Below, piece by piece: positions 1-8,519 of a stretch of 64,000 nt of DNA (within the stretch, counting starts at the first letter, position 1; each line of letters opens with the position of its first letter). The notes under the pieces are model-generated. The model was not told the origin of the DNA, did no database searches, and saw only the letters and a program-made list of their open reading frames with translations. This DNA is from Actinomycetota bacterium (GTDB lineage: Bacteria; Actinomycetota; Actinomycetes; S36-B12; UBA5976): positions 1-64,000 of the forward strand of contig CANGDR010000008.1 of the NCBI GenBank assembly GCA_947452765.1. Direction: 5' to 3'. The translations under genes were made by a program, and so were the position numbers.

Positions 1-2
1 TA

Positions 3-890
3 ATCAACGATCTTGACGGGTCGCTAGCGAACCGAGTTGCGGGATTCGATCGTCGAATTGAAGCATTTGTAATTGAGACGCAAGGACCTGCTCCGATTCA
101 TGCCGGTCAACGCGCATCCTCCGCTCCGCCGTGGGTAGCAACAACTCTTACTTTGGTACTCGGCACATTAGGTGCTGCTACCGGAGCCGCTGCCCTGAAT
201 GCCGAACCTGTGCCGGTAGCCATTGACAAAACTGTGAAAATTGAAGCAAGCGCAGCACATCAGGCAGTGCAGCAGTATTTGGGTATCCGTGAGTCGTTTG
301 CTGCCACACAAGCCTCACGAAGTCGTCAAATTGCATCTTTGAAGTCGGAAATTGCAGCGGCGAAAATTCGTGCAAATAAAGTTTCACTACCTGGATCAGA
401 AATCATTGATGTAGCAAATAATTACGGTGGGGTTCCATATGTTCGTGGCGGAACTTCACCGAAGGGTTTTGATTGCTCGGGCTATACCTCATTTGTATAT
501 GGCCAACTTGGGATTTCCTTACCTCGCACAGCAGCCGAGCAGGCAGCATGGGCAACTCCGATTTCCAGCACCCATCGAAAAGTTGGCGATTTAATGTTTT
601 GGGGGCACGGCAATGGTGTTTACCACGTTGGCATCTACGCCGGCGATGGCATGATGTGGGATTCGCCCTACCCAGGCCGTCGCGTTGGCAAGGTAAGTAT
701 TTGGGGCAATCCGTCCTATGGGCGAGTGCCGTCCGCCGTGCTTAACGGAGCTGCAGTTGCTGAGATTGTTGCTAAGACTGCCGAGCTTGCAGATTTGCAA
801 GCAGCCGCGCCATCCCTTTCAATCAAGATTGATGCAGCAAACACGCTGCCAGAATCTAAATATGTAGCCCCACCACAAGCCGTTCAATAA
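3..890 (+). CDS. NlpC/P60-family peptidoglycan endopeptidase (5' partial)
   Basis: The reading frame is open from the left edge, so the true start lies outside the window. The visible part begins with a soluble stretch, then a hydrophobic segment at about nt 130-200 that looks like a membrane anchor. An alpha-helical, Lys/Gln-rich region follows (nt 240-390), then an NlpC/P60 domain. The catalytic Cys sits in FDCSGYTSF (codon 474-476) and the general-base His in YHVGIYAG (codon 624-626). NlpC/P60 enzymes cleave stem peptides of peptidoglycan, usually between gamma-D-Glu and the diamino acid. A short Ala-rich tail follows the domain. An internal TTG at 153 would remove half the anchor and is not a credible start. 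Family assignment is secure; the exact substrate is inferred. Confidence 0.88.
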   Translation: MNDLDGSLANRVAGFDRRIEAFVIETQGPAPIHAGQRASSAPPWVATTLTLVLGTLGAATGAAALNAEPVPVAIDKTVKIEASAAHQAVQQYLGIRESFAATQASRSRQIASLKSEIAAAKIRANKVSLPGSEIIDVANNYGGVPYVRGGTSPKGFDCSGYTSFVYGQLGISLPRTAAEQAAWATPISSTHRKVGDLMFWGHGNGVYHVGIYAGDGMMWDSPYPGRRVGKVSIWGNPSYGRVPSAVLNGAAVAEIVAKTAELADLQAAAPSLSIKIDAANTLPESKYVAPPQAVQ

Positions 891-931
891 TTTTTCGTTG
901 TAATTTCTGTTGATAAAACTCTTAAATATCC

Positions 932-961
932 TTGATATCTGATAATTGGCTGATCTAATCT
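932..961 (+). promoter_or_regulatory. Putative promoter of the first DUF11 surface-protein gene
   Basis: TTGATA (932-937) and TAATCT (956-961) are 18 nt apart and precede the gene starting near 1011, giving a leader of roughly 45 nt. The boxes fit actinobacterial housekeeping promoters. Seen by eye only. Confidence 0.4.
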
Positions 962-1010
962 GGCTCTAATCAAACTCAAGAGTTGGGGTTTGGCTAACGG
1001 GGTTAAGTTA

Positions 1011-3287
1011 ATGAACGCAACTTTGGTACGCAGAATTATTTTTGGAATTAGCGCTGCCTTGATAGCTGGTTTTACCGGACCAATGCTTGCATCCGACTCA
1101 CAAGCGGTTACCTTACAAAATCTGTCGGTTGCCTACAAAGGAATCATAGCTGGAAATTTTTCCAGTACTGGAAATTCGGTTCTCACCTGCTCAACAACAG
1201 TTGGGACTTACGCAAGCGATTGTCAAGCTGCGCGCAAGCGACAGGGAAGTCATCTAAATAACGATGACTTCACCATGACCAACATCAAAGTTCCGTTTGG
1301 TTCGTTAAATTCGGCGGATTATTTCAACTCATCTCAAGGTGTGGTTGTGGTACCCACTGGATCGGTCATTGTGCATGCGACACTATTTTGGGGCGGCTCT
1401 ATGCGAATAAATGCGGGGGACTCACCAGCAGTTGACTCGACAAAAAAGAATCAAGTTTTGTTTGCTCGGTCTGATCAGAATTGCATTACCGCCTCAGACG
1501 GTTGTGCTGTAACGGCATTGCCCGAGGATGTGTACCAGGTTAACTCAGCTACTAATCTCGGTCCTTATCGAGCCAGCGCGGATGTAACTGCAAAGCTCAA
1601 TAGTGCTGACTTAGCTTGGACAGTTTCTGGACCGCATCAGAGCCTGACCTTGGGAGTTGCCAATATTCAAACTGTTACGGGTCGCGATAAATCTGCTGGC
1701 TGGGGCTTAATGGTTGTTTATCGAAATCCGAATGCCGAACCGCGAGCTATCACGATTTATAAGGGCTTTGCTCAAGAGTCATTAGTTGAAGATGACGCAT
1801 TTATTTTTGATGGTTTCCGTACTGCAACAACTGGCAATGTTCATGCAGACTTTGGCTTAGTTGCTTTTGATGGAGACGCTGCTAATCAAACGGATTCTAT
1901 TTCGTTAGTTGACGCAAAAGGCAGCGCGATGATCGCGGATTCTATAAACCCAGATAACAACATGGCAAATAGCACAATCTCAACCTCGGGCATACATTCA
2001 CCGTATTTAAATAATTCATCCCTATCTCGATCGAGAAATACTTTTGGCATTGATGTTGATCAAATTTCGATGGAAAATTCGTTAAGCAATGATGTAACTT
2101 CAGCTACTGTCTATCCATCTGTTTCTGGGGATACTTTCTATATCAGCGGATTGGCTTTAAGTGTGGAGATTAAATCTCCTGACTTAGTTCTAACAAAGTT
2201 CATATCCGTACTCTCTGGAGCGGATCCAAATGCAGTTTCAGCAGGTGACACTGTCGAATACACAATCGAAGCCAAAAACTTAGGTCAAGCAACTGCATCT
2301 TCCGTTGAGGTAAGTGATGTGATTCCTAGTGATCTAGTCGTAACTTCAAGTTCCGGATCAGACTGCGCATCGCTAACGGCAGGGGTGATCTGCAAATCTC
2401 TGGGAACGATCGAGGCAGGGAAAGCAAAAACCTTTACCATTCAAGGGCAAGTAACTGGCGACTCTGCGACCAACCCTGGCTATTTCGACAATCAAGTTAC
2501 GGGTGAATTTACTGGTCCATTTGGTCCCCAAACGGCATACTCGGATTCCGTTCGACTTACTTATGGTGCGTTCCAAGCTGACCTATCATCCGATATAAAT
2601 TTTGTAAAAGATTTTATCCAAGCGGGACAAACCGCAACCTTGACTGCTGGAGTGACCAACCTTGGGCCAGCGCCGGATTCGAACCCTAGTTTAAAAATAG
2701 TTGCCCAATCAGGCGCCAAGCTTTCGCTTGTATCTGTCCCGAGTGGTTGCTTAGTTTCGTCAAGTTCAACCTTGACCTGCGATGCAGCATCGCTGGGGAT
2801 TACTTCTGTTAACCCACTTGCGCCTGGCGAACGCGCGTCAATTACGTTGAAATTTAGGCCAGCTCGGAAAACTTCGATTCTTAAAGTGTGGTCGACGGCG
2901 ATCACTGGGGTTTCCGGTGGTGATACAAATAGTGAGAATAATGTTGCAGAAACTACGCTTTTTGTGAATCACAAACCGGTTGCGTTACCTGCAAAATTAA
3001 CTGCAAAGCAAGACGGTCCAAAAGTTAGCATTTCAATGGCGACCAGAATTTCTGACCTTGATGGCGACTCAATTCACATTAAATTAGGAAAAGTTGCGCA
3101 TGGATCGGCGATAGTAAAAGGTTCCCTTGTGACCTATACGCCACCCAAGAATTGGTACGGGTATTTTAGACTCACTTACGTAGCAAACGATGGTAAGGGT
3201 GGACGGGCGAGATCGTATTTATTGGTACACGTTTCAAAGAAAGATTCAGGTAGCTCTGGCCACTACTGCTTTGTGACAGGTTGTTAG
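1011..3287 (+). CDS. Secreted DUF11-repeat surface protein with C-terminal Cys pair
   Basis: A predicted exported protein of 758 aa from ATG 1011; an upstream in-frame TTG at 990 is possible, but ATG gives a compact signal peptide. The signal peptide covers about residues 1-32 and ends near SDSQA. An N-terminal beta-rich domain (about 35-385) contains GRDKSAGWGLMVVY. A DUF11 domain (about 395-510) and a second DUF11/CARDB-like module (about 525-645) follow, then a cadherin/Ig-like module with DLDGDS and TYTPPKNWYG. The chain ends in CFVTGC. There is no LPXTG motif. It is a clear paralog of the protein at 45691-48036, with the same domain order and a similar terminal Cys pair. The role is unknown; cell-surface structure or adhesion is an inference. 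It converges with the downstream minus-strand gene, overlapping by 4 nt at the stops. Confidence 0.8.
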   Translation: MNATLVRRIIFGISAALIAGFTGPMLASDSQAVTLQNLSVAYKGIIAGNFSSTGNSVLTCSTTVGTYASDCQAARKRQGSHLNNDDFTMTNIKVPFGSLNSADYFNSSQGVVVVPTGSVIVHATLFWGGSMRINAGDSPAVDSTKKNQVLFARSDQNCITASDGCAVTALPEDVYQVNSATNLGPYRASADVTAKLNSADLAWTVSGPHQSLTLGVANIQTVTGRDKSAGWGLMVVYRNPNAEPRAITIYKGFAQESLVEDDAFIFDGFRTATTGNVHADFGLVAFDGDAANQTDSISLVDAKGSAMIADSINPDNNMANSTISTSGIHSPYLNNSSLSRSRNTFGIDVDQISMENSLSNDVTSATVYPSVSGDTFYISGLALSVEIKSPDLVLTKFISVLSGADPNAVSAGDTVEYTIEAKNLGQATASSVEVSDVIPSDLVVTSSSGSDCASLTAGVICKSLGTIEAGKAKTFTIQGQVTGDSATNPGYFDNQVTGEFTGPFGPQTAYSDSVRLTYGAFQADLSSDINFVKDFIQAGQTATLTAGVTNLGPAPDSNPSLKIVAQSGAKLSLVSVPSGCLVSSSSTLTCDAASLGITSVNPLAPGERASITLKFRPARKTSILKVWSTAITGVSGGDTNSENNVAETTLFVNHKPVALPAKLTAKQDGPKVSISMATRISDLDGDSIHIKLGKVAHGSAIVKGSLVTYTPPKNWYGYFRLTYVANDGKGGRARSYLLVHVSKKDSGSSGHYCFVTGC

Positions 3288-4228
3288 TTTGTAATTTGAT
3301 CAAGATGAAATTGCACCATTTCGCCTACCCAAGTATGTACTTGCGAAGTTGCTTGCCAACCAAGTTCTTGAAAGGCAAAACTCGGATCAACTCTGACGCT
3401 CTTGCTTTCATTGGGACGCATTAAATCAGAATCACTAATAACATATTTTTGCCAATCCGAGATTCCCACATAGGTAAAGGCTGCTTCCAGAATCGTAATT
3501 AATGAAGTACTTTTCCCGCTTGCAAGGATTACATCGCCAACAAATTTCAACTCCGCAATAAGTTTTAGGCCCCGTACAATGTCAGTTGCCGAGCTCCAAT
3601 CCTTCGATACATCCAAGTTGCCAAGCGTTAAAGTACTCGATAATCCAGCTTTGATCTGAGCAACACCATTGGCAATCTTCCCAGTTACAAAATCTGTACT
3701 TCTTAGATACGACTCGTGGTTTGCCAGAATGGCATTAGTTGCCCGGATTCCTTGGCTGCGATATTCCTGGCAAAGTAGGTATGCCTCGGCCTTGGATTCA
3801 CCATAGGGTGACCGTGGCTTTATCTTTGAATTCTCAGTAATGTTGCCAGATTCGGTATCGAAAATTTCGGTACTTGCAGCATGAATCAAGTGCGCGTCTA
3901 ATCCATTGTTCGCCATTGCATTAAGAATATTTAAAGTGCCACCTACGTTAACTGCTCTAGTTAATTCAGGTTCCTGAATTGATAATGCAACGGATGTAAT
4001 ACCTGCAAAATGAAAGATAACTTGCGGCTTGATCTGTGAAATTACCCCGGCGACGGCGACGGAATCCGTGACATCTAGCACTAAAACGTTACGTTCCAAC
4101 AAGGAATGCCTTGTTCCGAGGGTTTCAGAATCGAGTCGGGATCCATAGATATCCCAACCAGCGTCAAGTAGGGCAGCACTCAGTAATGTGCCATCTTGGC
4201 CGGCAACTCCAGTTATTAGTGCGCGCAT
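3284..4228 (-). CDS. NAD(P)-dependent SDR, GDP-4-keto-6-deoxymannose reductase/GMD-like
   Basis: An extended short-chain dehydrogenase of 314 aa. The Rossmann glycine motif is at the N-terminus (GVAGQDG), an S/T active-site segment is AASTEIF, and the YxxxK pair is in PYGESK. It resembles GDP-mannose 4,6-dehydratase throughout but is more divergent than its neighbour. It follows gmd with a 2-nt gap, so the two are almost certainly co-transcribed. The pairing suggests that gmd makes GDP-4-keto-6-deoxymannose and this enzyme reduces it (Rmd-type, giving GDP-D-rhamnose). A second dehydratase or a C4 epimerase-type role cannot be excluded. The SDR family call is firm; the specific product is inference from context. 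Confidence 0.72.
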   Translation of the reverse strand: MRALITGVAGQDGTLLSAALLDAGWDIYGSRLDSETLGTRHSLLERNVLVLDVTDSVAVAGVISQIKPQVIFHFAGITSVALSIQEPELTRAVNVGGTLNILNAMANNGLDAHLIHAASTEIFDTESGNITENSKIKPRSPYGESKAEAYLLCQEYRSQGIRATNAILANHESYLRSTDFVTGKIANGVAQIKAGLSSTLTLGNLDVSKDWSSATDIVRGLKLIAELKFVGDVILASGKSTSLITILEAAFTYVGISDWQKYVISDSDLMRPNESKSVRVDPSFAFQELGWQATSQVHTWVGEMVQFHLDQITN

Positions 4229-4230
4229 TG

Positions 4231-5214
4231 TTATTGCGTGACTTGCGATTCAATACGTAAGTCGTTTTCAACCATCATTGTTACAAGTTGCTCGAATGTC
4301 GTTTCAGTTTCCCAACCTAGCTTTGCTTTTGCTTTAGCAGGATCGCCAATCAACATATCAACTTCTGCAGGTCTCATGAACTCAGGTGATTGTTCAACAT
4401 AGTCTTCCCAGTTTGAGATGCCTGCGATCTTGAAAGCTAACTCGACTAACTCTCGGACTGATTGTGTTTGTCCGGTAGAGACCACATAGTCATCTGCCAC
4501 TTCTTGCTGCAGCATTAACCACATAGCTTTTACATAGTCTCCGGCAAATCCCCAATCGCGCTGCGCATCAAGGTTTCCCATAACTAGCTTGTCCTGCTTA
4601 CCAGTAGCAATTCGGGCTACTGACTGACTCACTTTTCGAGTCACAAATTCGGGACCTCGTCGGGGAGACTCATGATTGAACAAAATTCCAGAACTAGCAT
4701 GGAAGTTATATGACTCTCGGTAATTAATAGTCATGTAGTGTCCAAATACTTTTGCCACTCCATAAGGACTACGGGGCCAGAGCAAAGTAGTTTCTCGTTG
4801 AGGAACTTCCTGTACTTTGCCAAACATTTCTGAACTAGAAGCTTGATAGAACTTTGGCTTAGTGGAGCCACTTGCAGTGTTGATGCGAATGGCTTCTAAC
4901 ATATTCAACACCCCAAGAGCGGTTACCTGAGAAGTGAGTTGTGCTTGATCCCACGAGTATGCAACATAAGAAATCGCGCCTAAGTTATAAACTTCATCAG
5001 GCGCTGCGGTATCAAGAGCTCGAAATAGGCTTGCAGTATCGGTGAGGTCACCATTGATTAGGTTTACGCCCGGTAACTCCCGGCGAACCAAATCTTCTTT
5101 TGGATTATTTTGGCCACGAATCAAACCATGGACTTCATAACCTTTTTCCAGGAGCAGCTCGCTTAAGTAAAGTCCGTCTTGTCCGGTAATCCCGGTGATA
5201 AGTGCTGATGGCAT
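4231..5214 (-). CDS. gmd: GDP-mannose 4,6-dehydratase
   Basis: Converts GDP-D-mannose to GDP-4-keto-6-deoxy-D-mannose, the first step to GDP-rhamnose, GDP-fucose and related sugars. The 327-aa protein starts ITGITGQDGLYLSELLL. It has the family motifs YNLGAISYV, SSSEMFG, PRSPYGVAK with the YxxxK pair, GILFNHESPRRGPEFVTRK, and LDAQRDWGFAGDYV. The frame is open 17 codons upstream, but ATG 5214 is chosen because an AGAGG Shine-Dalgarno lies 6 nt before it. It is followed by the related SDR gene at 3284-4228. The GDP-mannose supply could come from the isomerase, phosphomannomutase and nucleotidyltransferase at 50993, 49594 and 63808. Confidence 0.95.
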   Translation of the reverse strand: MPSALITGITGQDGLYLSELLLEKGYEVHGLIRGQNNPKEDLVRRELPGVNLINGDLTDTASLFRALDTAAPDEVYNLGAISYVAYSWDQAQLTSQVTALGVLNMLEAIRINTASGSTKPKFYQASSSEMFGKVQEVPQRETTLLWPRSPYGVAKVFGHYMTINYRESYNFHASSGILFNHESPRRGPEFVTRKVSQSVARIATGKQDKLVMGNLDAQRDWGFAGDYVKAMWLMLQQEVADDYVVSTGQTQSVRELVELAFKIAGISNWEDYVEQSPEFMRPAEVDMLIGDPAKAKAKLGWETETTFEQLVTMMVENDLRIESQVTQ

Positions 5215-5310
5215 CAAGGGCCTCTCGAAATATTGGCGAACTCGTATAACTACTTTACTAAGCAATATCTGAGCCTAAATTTAGTGATGATTTAGTTACT
5301 TTTAGTGATG

Positions 5311-5383
5311 TGGCCCCGGCATGATTCGAACATGCGGCACATGGTTTAGGAAACCACTGCTCTATCCCCTGAGCTACGGGGCC
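5311..5383 (-). tRNA. tRNA-Arg (anticodon CCU)
   Basis: The reverse complement folds as a cloverleaf: a perfect acceptor stem GGCCCCG/CGGGGCC, TA at positions 8-9, a D-arm starting GCTC, an anticodon loop TTCCTAA giving CCU, and a T-arm with TTCGAAT. The discriminator is A and CCA is not encoded. It separates the gmd operon from the glycosyltransferase gene at 5427. TTTAGTGATG occurs twice just beyond its 3' end (5280-5289 and 5301-5310). Confidence 0.95.
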
Positions 5384-5426
5384 CGGTTATTACATCTTAT
5401 TTAATGACGTCAATAAAAGACATTTC

Positions 5427-6656
5427 TTAAAATCGAGAGTAAACCTCAAGCAATTTTTTCTGTTCGTTTTCCCAGTTAAATTTCGTTCTAGCAATTCTTG
5501 CGCCATTTGCAAGTTTCTCTCTTAATTCAGGATCAGCCAGCAGGGAGTTAATCGAATTGGCAATGCTCTCCGGGGACTCTGGATCACAAGTTATTCCCAT
5601 TTTATTTTCGATGACAAATGTTCCCATGTCCGGATAATTTGAAGCAATGACTGGCAGACCTGCCATGGTGTATTCGAATAACTTGTTTGGCATCGCATAA
5701 AGATACGATTTTGTTTTTCCGACGATGGTACAGATTCCAATGTCAGCAGATGCGGTCCATTCAATTAGTTGATTCGCTGGAACCGGACCAAAAAATTTAA
5801 CTTTTTCAGCAAGGCCACTACTTGTGACGTAGTTCTCGAGAAATGGACGATGTTGTCCGTATCCGATTATTACGTACGTAACATTCGGGATATTTCTAAC
5901 TGCCTCAATGGACTGCTCTATCCCTCGATTACGTTGCAAGCTACCCTGATGTACAAGAAGTATATTTTCAGATGGAATACTAAATTCTTTGCGTAAATCG
6001 CGAACTTCAATTTTGGTTGGATCAAAATCTGGGGTATTCATTATTACGGTGGGCATCGGAATCCCGTATTTTTCAGAAGTGAACTTTGCACAACCATCTG
6101 AAACCATAATCACAACATCAGCTCGGTGAATTAAGGCCGCTTCTTTGGTGCCTGCACGATTCTTCTGTGCCTGAGTGTGATGGTTTCGCTCACTTGCAAT
6201 TTCATGCGAGTCGTAAACAACCGGGATAGTAAGTTCATTTTTAAGTTCGCACGCAAGTTCTAGAGTTTCAAGATCATGGGCATGAATTACATTTGGGCCA
6301 AATGCAAGAACAGCCCCTTTCATTCGACGATCGATACCACGCTGCACGTAACCTGAAAGCGGAGTTCTGGCTGCGTACTTTACAACGCGAACAACAGCCC
6401 GCTTAATTCCAGTACGAAAACTTGAGGCTGTTCCTGAAGTTCGAGTCGGATCTGAGACTCCGCGCAGGCTGGCACCGGGCCCACGTGATACCCGGGTGAT
6501 TTGGATGCCATCGAAAGTTACTTCGTAGTTTGCCAAATTCGGAGCGCCAAGTGCGACTACCTGAACCTGATGCCCAGCAGTTTGTAAGGTTCTAGCTTCA
6601 CGCCAAACGCGAGCATCATGGGTAAATGTATTTTTTACCAACATAGAAACCCGCAC
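5427..6656 (-). CDS. Family 4 (GT-B) glycosyltransferase
   Basis: A 409-aa GT-B enzyme. The N-terminal half starts MRVSMLVKNTFTHDARVWRE, typical of GT4 acceptor domains, and contains HAHDLETLELA and VVYDSHEIA. The C-terminal donor domain has HQGSLQRNRGI and the acidic region MPNKLFEYTMAGLPVIAS. It probably adds one NDP-sugar to the cytoplasmic face of the growing glycan. It shares layout and the YD(S/A)HE motif with the enzymes at 13772 and 16269. No membrane anchor is visible. It is transcribed toward the tRNA-Arg gene and is divergent from the wbp operon. Donor and linkage cannot be read from the sequence. Confidence 0.85.
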   Translation of the reverse strand: MRVSMLVKNTFTHDARVWREARTLQTAGHQVQVVALGAPNLANYEVTFDGIQITRVSRGPGASLRGVSDPTRTSGTASSFRTGIKRAVVRVVKYAARTPLSGYVQRGIDRRMKGAVLAFGPNVIHAHDLETLELACELKNELTIPVVYDSHEIASERNHHTQAQKNRAGTKEAALIHRADVVIMVSDGCAKFTSEKYGIPMPTVIMNTPDFDPTKIEVRDLRKEFSIPSENILLVHQGSLQRNRGIEQSIEAVRNIPNVTYVIIGYGQHRPFLENYVTSSGLAEKVKFFGPVPANQLIEWTASADIGICTIVGKTKSYLYAMPNKLFEYTMAGLPVIASNYPDMGTFVIENKMGITCDPESPESIANSINSLLADPELREKLANGARIARTKFNWENEQKKLLEVYSRF

Positions 6657-6773
6657 GTTTGGAAGTGTAACAATTTCATCGCAGGCTTGGTTTATCCGTA
6701 ATTTTCTTTTATCTGGCGATTGTGGTGAGAATTACAGGTAAATCGCACAATTTCCTACTATCTGCGGTTCTGT

Positions 6774-6805
6774 GTTACCGAGCGCTCGCAACTAAAGACG
6801 GTAAC
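6774..6805 (+). repeat. Inverted repeat upstream of the wbp operon
   Basis: A perfect 7-bp inverted repeat, GTTACCG (6774-6780) and CGGTAAC (6799-6805), spans 32 bp in the 186-bp gap between two divergent genes. It ends 37 bp before the wbpD-like start. The position suits an operator or a leader hairpin. No regulator is identifiable. Confidence 0.4.
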
Positions 6806-6842
6806 CTTAGATAGTTAATAAACCCCCGTTTTAAAGGTAGAT

Positions 6843-7433
6843 ATGGGCACCCTTCACCCCACAGCGGACATTAGTCCCGATGCACACATTGCTGACTCAG
6901 CATCCGTGTGGCATTACGCGCAGGTTCGCGAAGAAGCCAAAATTGGTGAGAACTGCATCATTGGGCGCGGCGCATATATAGGTACTGGGGTCCAGATGGG
7001 CGACAACTGCAAAGTACAGAACTATGCATTGGTTTATGAACCCGCTGAACTAGGCAACGGAGTTTTTATCGGACCTGCTGCTGTCCTTACCAACGATGAA
7101 TTTCCTCGAGCAGTTTCGCCAGATGGCTCAATAAAATCTGGTCATGACTGGGAAGCTGTCGGCGTAACTATCAAAGATGGCGCATCTATTGGAGCTAGAG
7201 CAGTTTGCGTCGCTCCCGTTACTGTCGGCGCCTGGGCATTGGTTGCTGCGGGAGCCGTAGTGACCAAAGATGTTCCTAATTTTGCCCTAGTAGCTGGCGT
7301 CCCTGCTCGTCGGATTCGCTGGGTAGGTAAGGCCGGATTCCCACTCGAAGATCAAGGTAGCGGAAAATTTAAGTGCCCAAAGACCGGGCAAATTTATCGT
7401 GAAGAAAATGACGTACTACGTGAGGATGCATAA
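6843..7433 (+). CDS. wbpD: UDP-2-acetamido-3-amino-2,3-dideoxy-glucuronate N-acetyltransferase (WbpD-like)
   Basis: A 196-aa left-handed beta-helix acyltransferase. Hexapeptide repeats run from about residue 10 to 155 (AKIGENCIIGRGAYIG, GVTIKDGASIGARAVC, VAAGAVVTKDVP) and end with VAGVPARRIRWVG. The C-terminal tail (GKFKCPKTGQIY) is typical of the WbpD/WlbB group. It would acetylate the 3-amino group made by the aminotransferase encoded next. The start ATG has AAAGG 5 nt upstream. It is the first gene of a tight four-gene operon (wbpD-E-B-A), with the next start immediately after its stop. The operon context makes the specific role well supported. Confidence 0.88.
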   Translation: MGTLHPTADISPDAHIADSASVWHYAQVREEAKIGENCIIGRGAYIGTGVQMGDNCKVQNYALVYEPAELGNGVFIGPAAVLTNDEFPRAVSPDGSIKSGHDWEAVGVTIKDGASIGARAVCVAPVTVGAWALVAAGAVVTKDVPNFALVAGVPARRIRWVGKAGFPLEDQGSGKFKCPKTGQIYREENDVLREDA

Positions 7434-8519
7434 ATGACCGACATGATTCCAGCAGCTAAACCAATTATTGGTGATGAAGAACGTGAAGCCGTTGACCGGG
7501 TATTAAGATCTGGCATGATTGCCGGCGGACCCGAGGTTGCCGAGTTCGAATGTGAATTCTCAGCCTTCGTTGATAACCGATTCTGTGTCGCTTTGAACTC
7601 AGGCACATCGGCTTTGCACATGGCTTTTCTTGGAGTTGGTATTCAGCCGGGCGACGAAGTTCTTGTTCCATCGTTCACGTTTGCGGCAACTGCTAACTCG
7701 GTTGCGCTCGCTGGTGGAACTCCGGTCTTCGTTGACATCGAACGTGATTTCTTCTGTATGGACCCAGATGCAGTCGAAGCAGCCATTACGCCGAAGACCC
7801 GCGCGATGATGCCAGTCCATCTTTATGGTCACCCAGCCGCACTTGATAAGTACAAAGCAATTGCCGAAAAGCATGACTTGCTCTTGTTTGAAGATGCTGC
7901 CCAAGCACATGCAGCTTCGTTACACGGAATCCCGGTCGGAGCTTGGGGTATTGCGGCCTCATTTTCGTTTTATCCAACCAAGAACATGACTTCAGGAGAA
8001 GGCGGCATGGTCACGACTCCTTCGGAGGAAGTTGCACGTCGCGTAAAGCTCTATCGCAACCAAGGTATGGAAAAGCGTTACGAGAACGAGGTTGTGGGAT
8101 TCAACACCCGAATGACCGATATCCACGCCGCAATCGGCCGTGTTCAATTACGGAAACTCGAGGGCTGGACCAAACAACGTCAAGACAATGCGAAGTTCTT
8201 GGATGAAAACCTAAAGGGTGTTGTAGTGCCGCCAGTTGCTGATGGCGCAGTTCACGTTTATCACCAGTACACAATTCGAGTCGTGGATCAAGATCGCGAT
8301 GCATTTGCCGCAGAAATTGGCAAACGCGGTATCGGTTCAGGCGTTTACTACCCAATTCCAAATCACCGGTTGCCATCATTTGGATTAACAATGGACCTGC
8401 CAGAGACCGAGTTGGCTGCTAAACAAGCACTTTCACTTCCAGTACACCCGTCACTTTCACAGGCAGACCTAGAAACGATTGTTGAAGTCGTTAACTCCGT
8501 TGCTTCCGCAGGCGCTTAA
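7434..8519 (+). CDS. wbpE: UDP-2-acetamido-2-deoxy-3-oxo-glucuronate aminotransferase (WbpE-like, DegT/DnrJ/EryC1)
   Basis: A 361-aa PLP-dependent fold-type I sugar aminotransferase. It starts MIPAAKPIIGDEEREAV and has the substrate/PLP segment LNSGTSALHMAFL, the Asp-containing motif LLLFEDAAQAH, and the Schiff-base lysine in SFYPTKNMTSGEGG. It would transfer an amino group, normally from glutamate, to C3 of the UDP-3-keto sugar acid produced by the WbpB-like enzyme. The start codon directly follows the wbpD stop and the stop overlaps the next start by 1 nt, so translation is probably coupled. The active-site Lys distinguishes it from the His-containing RfbH at 32573. Confidence 0.9.
   Translation: MTDMIPAAKPIIGDEEREAVDRVLRSGMIAGGPEVAEFECEFSAFVDNRFCVALNSGTSALHMAFLGVGIQPGDEVLVPSFTFAATANSVALAGGTPVFVDIERDFFCMDPDAVEAAITPKTRAMMPVHLYGHPAALDKYKAIAEKHDLLLFEDAAQAHAASLHGIPVGAWGIAASFSFYPTKNMTSGEGGMVTTPSEEVARRVKLYRNQGMEKRYENEVVGFNTRMTDIHAAIGRVQLRKLEGWTKQRQDNAKFLDENLKGVVVPPVADGAVHVYHQYTIRVVDQDRDAFAAEIGKRGIGSGVYYPIPNHRLPSFGLTMDLPETELAAKQALSLPVHPSLSQADLETIVEVVNSVASAGA

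Noticed and set aside
153-890. TTG 153 as the start of the NlpC/P60 gene
   Set aside because: The frame is open to the window edge and the start would cut through the membrane segment, so the gene is treated as 5' partial.
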